DNA of 64,000 bases from Paramecium pentaurelia (taxonomy: Eukaryota; Ciliophora; Oligohymenophorea; Peniculida; Parameciidae): positions 570,587 to 634,586 of the forward strand of contig CAJJDO010000015.1 of NCBI GenBank assembly GCA_905183005.1, in the 5' to 3' direction. Below are positions 59,568 through 64,000 of the stretch, piece after piece (the stretch's first letter is position 1; each line of letters begins with the position of its first letter). The notes under the pieces were generated by a model. That model saw only the letters and a list, made by a program, of their open reading frames with translations. It did no database searches and was not told where the DNA came from. Both the position numbers and the translations under genes were made by a program.

Positions 59568-60697
59568 AACATTTATAATAATAATTAACTAAAATTTCTA
59601 TATTTTTAAAATTTATATGAAGCAATTATACTTTTCATTCTTTCATGGTAATTGAGTTTTACATGAAATAATATTTACTAAAAAATGAAATCTCCTTCAA
59701 ATCATGAATTTTTGTTTTAAGAAAGTAATAAATAGTAAATTATTATTAATTATATTTATTGATGAGACATATCATAATTCATCATTATTAATAAAGGTCC
59801 AGCCTCCCAAATGAGCTTTGGATTCATCGACAATACTTTGCATATCAAATACATTTCCATCAATGTGAGTATTTATTCGAATTTTTCTATTAGGTTTAGG
59901 CAAGGGAAGCTCTCTATTAAAAACAGTTTCCCAATCGACATCCTAAAAGTATTGATGAGCTTTAATTTCTTCTGAGTCTCCTTTTCCAGAGCCTAAGCGT
60001 TTAGCAGGATTTCTTTGTAATAACTAAAATAAATGTCTAATAGTTACTGCTTTTAAAAGATTTCTAGCTTCGAGCGAAATGTAAGAGGGTATTTTTAGTT
60101 AAGCGTTTTCAATGTTATAGAATAACTCTTCTCTATTATTAGCATAATAAGGAGGCAACCCGACCAAAAGTTCATACATTACAACACCTAATAAATACCA
60201 ATCAACTGCCTTTCCATGTCCAGATCTTTTCAACATCTCTGGTGCAAGATAAGCAACAGATCCACAAAATGATCTTGCTCCAGTGTTTGGTTCTAAAATA
60301 CCTTCTTTAGATAATCCAAAATCAGTTAACAAAGCGTGTCCTTCACTATCTAATACAATATTATCTGGTTTTAAATCCCTAAAAATAATATCTCTTTTAT
60401 GTAGATCCTCTAAGGCTAGAACAATCTCACACAAATAGTTTTTAACTATGTTTTCTGGAAGTCTCTTTTATTTTTATAAGACTTCTCCCAAATCCCCTCC
60501 AGGGCAATAATCTAAAATCATGAATAACTTGTCTTATGTTTAGAATGCAAACCTAAGTTTCACAATAAATGGATGGGAAGTAATCGATAACACATTTCTT
60601 TCGGTTAGAGCATATCTCGTCAAGTTATGTTCTAACATAATATTAAAATTTTACTCATTATTCTATTTTTATGAAGTACTTTCATGGCATATAACTG
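59568..60697. repeat. Direct repeat 2, copy B (1,130 bp)
   Basis: Second copy of 58437-59566; this one is continuous with the rest of the kinase gene and should be kept as the true locus. Confidence 0.9.
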
Positions 60698-62067
60698 ATT
60701 ACTTTTTTAGACTAAATAGACTTCTCCAAAGCTACCTTTGCCAATCAATCCAATAACTTAAAATTATTGAGGACCTATTTTATCATCTTCCTTGTTTTTA
60801 ATTGACTCTGAATTTGTTGAGACTGTATTTGTTAATTATTGTTTTGATGAATGAGTTGAATTAATTTTATTTAATCTTTCTTATTTAATATCTTATTGGG
60901 TACGATTGTTAGGAGAAGACGATTATTTATTTACATTAATTAAGTTTTTACAGGAATAACTCGTTAATTGTATAGGAGTTTAAGTAGAGAGTTAAGTTGT
61001 TTATTATTATTACTATTATTATGAATTTATTTAGCCTCGTTTATTCTGAAACATTTTCAAGATTACATCATTTTATGTGTTTTAAATTTAGACCATATTC
61101 ATTTTTTACTCTAAAATCATTAAATATTATACGTTATTTTTTACAATCTTCATTATAATTTCTAAATAGTTATTAAATATCCTCATTAACAGCATAAAAA
61201 TCAGGAGTTTTGTTTTCTTTGTTATTTTTAAATTAAATTGATTGTCTTCTCAACAGCAATTACACTATGGATTTTTAATTATTTTTGCATGCGTAATGCA
61301 AAGATGTATTACCCACAGAATCTTGATAATTTATATCTGCTCCAGCATTCATAAGAATCATAAATACTTCTTCTTAACCACTAAATTAAAACAAGATTAT
61401 TACTGAATGGCTGCTAAAATAAGAGGAGTCATAAATTCCTTATTAGGCAAATCAATAGGAATTTATTTAAATATTAAAGCAGAAACTAATTGAGCATTTC
61501 CATTCTTTGCTGAATAATGCAAAGCTGTATTATCGGATAAATCTTTAGATGTTAATGATGCTCTAAGTTCTGGATTTATCTTTTATCTTGGAGGTAATTT
61601 AACTAAAAATAGTTTTTAGGTTTACGTATGTTATGAACAAGTGTTGGTTCCAAAAGTTAAAGACAACCTCCAGTATTATTGTTTTTGCTTTCCTTTATAA
61701 ACCATTAGTTTAATTATTTTTTAATATCTTATAATTCTGTAGTTCTTGGTGATTATGCTTCTACAGTTTTTGTAATTCCTTAACTGGAAATCGGGATTTT
61801 CTGTTCATCTGCTTGACTTGTTTATCTTTTTGAACCTGATACTTTCCTATTTTAAAAAAATGGCAAAAGTTTGTGTTATGAATGAGAACGATCAGTTGAT
61901 GATTTGGTCTGCTATTTTAACTAAGAGACAGGTTTTGGAGTCATAATTTTTGAAGTGTTGCATTAGGATTTGGCCTGACTTAATCTACGATTATTAGCAT
62001 CTTGAATTTGCTTTAATTTATCCAAATATTCTTATAGGGTAGGTTTGCTATTGTTGTTAATATTCAT
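59772..62067 (-). CDS. Ankyrin-repeat AGC protein kinase, 734 aa
   Basis: Four introns (60632-60654, 61111-61132, 61381-61403, 61603-61625) leave 735 codons. N-terminus Ser/Gln/Lys-rich, then ankyrin repeats ([48 protein letters not shown]). A poly-Gln/Thr/Ser linker leads to a complete AGC kinase domain: [77 protein letters not shown], and the AGC tail with GGWTF near the end. Catalytic residues are intact. The ankyrin-AGC arrangement suggests scaffolded signalling. Start ATG 62067 lies 57 bp from the divergent RING gene. Confidence 0.9.
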
Positions 62068-62124
62068 TTTTTGGATTTCTGATTATTTAATAATATAAAA
62101 TTCAAATTTTTAACATTAACAAAA

Positions 62125-62992
62125 ATGAAAGTGATTCAAAATCCAACTCAGTATTTCTTCGAATAATCTAATAATCCATCTGATGAATATTTAGATAAGA
62201 TTAATGTGTTTATTGGAAAATTGACTAATCAAAAATAATGTCTTTTATGCAAACAGGACTACAATATCAAAGATAGATTACCAAGAATACTTATTCATTG
62301 CGGACATACCATATGTACATAATGTTTAGGAAATTTCTATAGGTTATTATAATTAAATTAATGAGTTTTAGAAATAGAAGAGTAAGATGTCCACTTTGTT
62401 TGAAATTAGTAAAACATCTTGATTCAATTGAAAGATTACCTGTATCAAAATTTAATTGATAATCTAGATAAATCACACTATTTTTACAAAGATGGCTGAA
62501 GAAATTAATAAAAAGAGCAGGTTACATGGAGGAACTGATATAATAGATCCATAATAATATTTGTTTACCTAATTTCAACAATCAGCAGTCTAAGCATAGA
62601 AAATAAGACAATAACAATAAAATTAATATCCTTAAATTGACCCTGATTCAGGATTAGAATTTTGTGAATTTCATAATGACAGAGTGAAACATTTCTTTTG
62701 CATGAAACATAAAGTTACTTGTTGCAGAGTATGTTCTGACATGATTCATTAAAAGAAGGTAATTCACAATCTAATCTGAAAGGATTGTATTGTCGTTGAT
62801 CTTTATGAAATTGAGGATGTTCCAGCATTCTTAAATGAAGCCTACAAATTGAATCAAGAAAATAATTGTTAAAATTAAAATATTGAATTCTTACCAGGTA
62901 TAAAAATTTTTTAAATAGATGATGACAATAATTTTAATGATTATGATTTAGATGGAGAATTAACTCAAAATGAAAGTCTAAAAAGCTTATGA
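62125..62992 (+). CDS. RING/B-box zinc-finger protein (TRIM-like ubiquitin ligase)
   Basis: Introns at 62343-62371, 62442-62467 and 62759-62782 leave 263 codons (262 residues); a 21-nt GT...AG segment at 62898-62918 is a multiple of three and may also be spliced (255 residues). The RING finger near residue 40 has CLLCKQDYN, HCGHTICTQC and RCPLC with correct Cys/His spacing. A B-box-type finger follows at about 165-205 (CEFHNDRVKHFFCMKHKVTC, CRVCSDMIH). The tail is acidic. Expected to be an E3 ubiquitin ligase; no coiled coil or SPRY domain is seen. Confidence 0.85.
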
Positions 62993-63426
62993 TTATAATT
63001 AATTATATATGAACCCTTAAAAAAAAACTAATCCTTTACTTTTAATTATAATGAAATATTAAATTTAAAGATGTTATAATTCTGATAAAAGTTTATCTTC
63101 TGTTAAGATTTTTCATTCTATTCGACTTCAAATTGTTTAGACATTTTTTTTATTATAAGAGCATTATAATAATATAATACGTACAAAGTTATTTGACATT
63201 AGTTTTAAATTATATATAAGTTACTAAAAATTAATTTAATTTTTGGAACATTACTTGAAACTTTATTATATATATATACTTATATAGACATAAGGCCTAA
63301 TAAATATTATTGTTAAATAAAATCTTTTGAAAATTGGAATTAATATTTCTATTTCATTGGCACTATTTTACTTTTATTTAAATTTTATTGATTGATTATT
63401 TATATTAATTATATTTAATATCTTTC
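62993..63426. other. Convergent spacer
   Basis: About 430 bp of AT-rich DNA between convergent genes; nothing assigned. Confidence 0.45.
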
Positions 63427-64000
63427 TCATTTCTTACACTTACAAACTTTTCCCTTATTTTGATTATAGCCAGTTCCACCACATTTATAACATAACCCAG
63501 CATGTTTATAACAATTCTTACAGTATTTTTGTTTACCTTTTTTCATTATTTTTCCAGTTCCATGACAACTAAACTTAAAATTATTTCAATACTCATGGCA
63601 ATTTGGATTAAATTTAATTTACACTACAGCTACCTATTATGGTGGATATCCAGGTTAAACAGGATAGCCAGGTTAAGGTGGGTAACCTTACTATGGTGGA
63701 TATCCAGGTTAAAGAGGATAGCCTGGTTATGGAGGATAACCTGGTTAAGGAGGATAACCCGTTTATGGTGGATATCCAGGTTAAGGAGGATAACCAGGTT
63801 AAGGAGCATAACCTGGTTAAGGAGCATAACCAGGTTAAGGAGGATAACCAGGTTAAGGAGGATGACCTTATTATGGTGGATATCCAGGTTAAGGAGGATA
63901 ACCAGGTTAGGGAGGATAGCCTTATTATCCTGGTTATTATGGATAACCAATTTATTAGGGTTATTTAGGGTACCCTTATGGCTATCCATCTGGATTAAAT
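63427..64000 (-). CDS. PGYPPQ-repeat protein with DnaJ-like Cys zinc finger (partial)
   Basis: Runs off the window at its N-terminal side. One intron (63569-63592). The visible N-terminal part is tandem PGYPPQ hexapeptides (about 17, with variants PGYAPQ, TGYPPQ, QGHPPQ). After the intron comes a Cys-rich end: NCHDCHGTGKIMKKGKQKYC, then CKNCYKHAGLCYKCGGTGYN and KGKVCKCKK. The CxxCxGTG knuckles resemble DnaJ zinc fingers but there is no J domain in view. Proline-tyrosine-glycine repeats occur in membrane-associated and adhesive proteins; role unknown. Confidence 0.8.
63640..63945. repeat. 18-bp tandem repeats coding PGYPPQ
   Basis: Imperfect 18-bp units of the ggaggataaccaggttaa type, each coding one hexapeptide on the minus strand. 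Other frames across this region are also open but only this frame continues into the zinc finger. Confidence 0.88.

Noticed and set aside
63639..63989. Two long open frames on opposite strands through the tandem repeats, one reading HHNK/LLNLVI-like units and the other VKEDN-like units
   Set aside because: They are other-frame readings of the 18-bp repeat. Only the PGYPPQ frame continues through a normal intron into a Cys-rich domain.
1..64000. Use of TGA as Trp to explain in-frame TGAs
   Set aside because: Intact genes consistently end at TGA and use TGG for Trp in conserved positions, so the odd TGAs are better read as decay, error or missed splicing.
1..64000. CRISPR arrays, bacterial operons, insertion sequences, rRNA or tRNA genes
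   Set aside because: None was found; the code, introns and gene families are those of a ciliate nuclear genome.

Overview
This window is macronuclear-type DNA from a ciliate, almost certainly a Paramecium. It is very AT-rich. Almost every recognisable gene reads through many TAA and TAG codons, which must encode Gln, and ends at TGA. Coding regions are cut by tiny GT...AG introns of about 17 to 30 nt (often GTA...TAG). Once these introns are removed by hand, exon sums are exact multiples of three and known families appear. Spacers are often very short, in places 6 to 36 bp. I cannot name the species.

Layout. 1-15 kb: a partial gene, tryptophanyl-tRNA synthetase, an unknown gene, a coiled-coil protein, a large helical-looking protein, a P4-ATPase lipid flippase, the ciliary protein CFAP45, a convergent unknown gene and a TOG-like protein. 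15-27 kb: a decayed gene, a SAXO-type microtubule protein, two unknown genes, the dynein-assembly factor WDR92/DNAAF10, a small protein, an LRR pseudogene, a CISD3-like iron-sulfur protein inside an assembly duplication, and a ciliate two-TM membrane protein. 27-39 kb: a second P4-ATPase, a coiled-coil protein, a LisH/CTLH-WD40 protein, chaperonin CCT-beta, and a membrane protein with a poly-Gln tail. 39-48 kb: a DUF393 protein, a voltage-sensor/class III cyclase fusion, two unknown or repeat proteins, a SHIPPO/ODF3 protein and a secreted acidic protein. 48-64 kb: a second F-K-P repeat protein, a signal-peptide-peptidase-like protease, an AGC kinase, exosome subunit RRP41, a decayed stretch, a CCT-motif protein, an ankyrin-AGC kinase inside a second assembly duplication, a RING/B-box protein, and a PGYPPQ-repeat protein with a DnaJ-like zinc finger.

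Several genes serve cilia (CFAP45, SAXO, DNAAF10, SHIPPO/ODF3), but they are scattered among housekeeping and signalling genes, so this is not an operon. The most interesting gene is the 1,087-residue cyclase at 39622-43036: it carries a four-helix voltage-sensor-like unit with a regular S4 and no visible pore, a second membrane pair, and an apparently intact class III cyclase domain. Two exact direct repeats of about 1.1 kb, each separated by a single N, are best read as unmerged contig overlaps, not biology.
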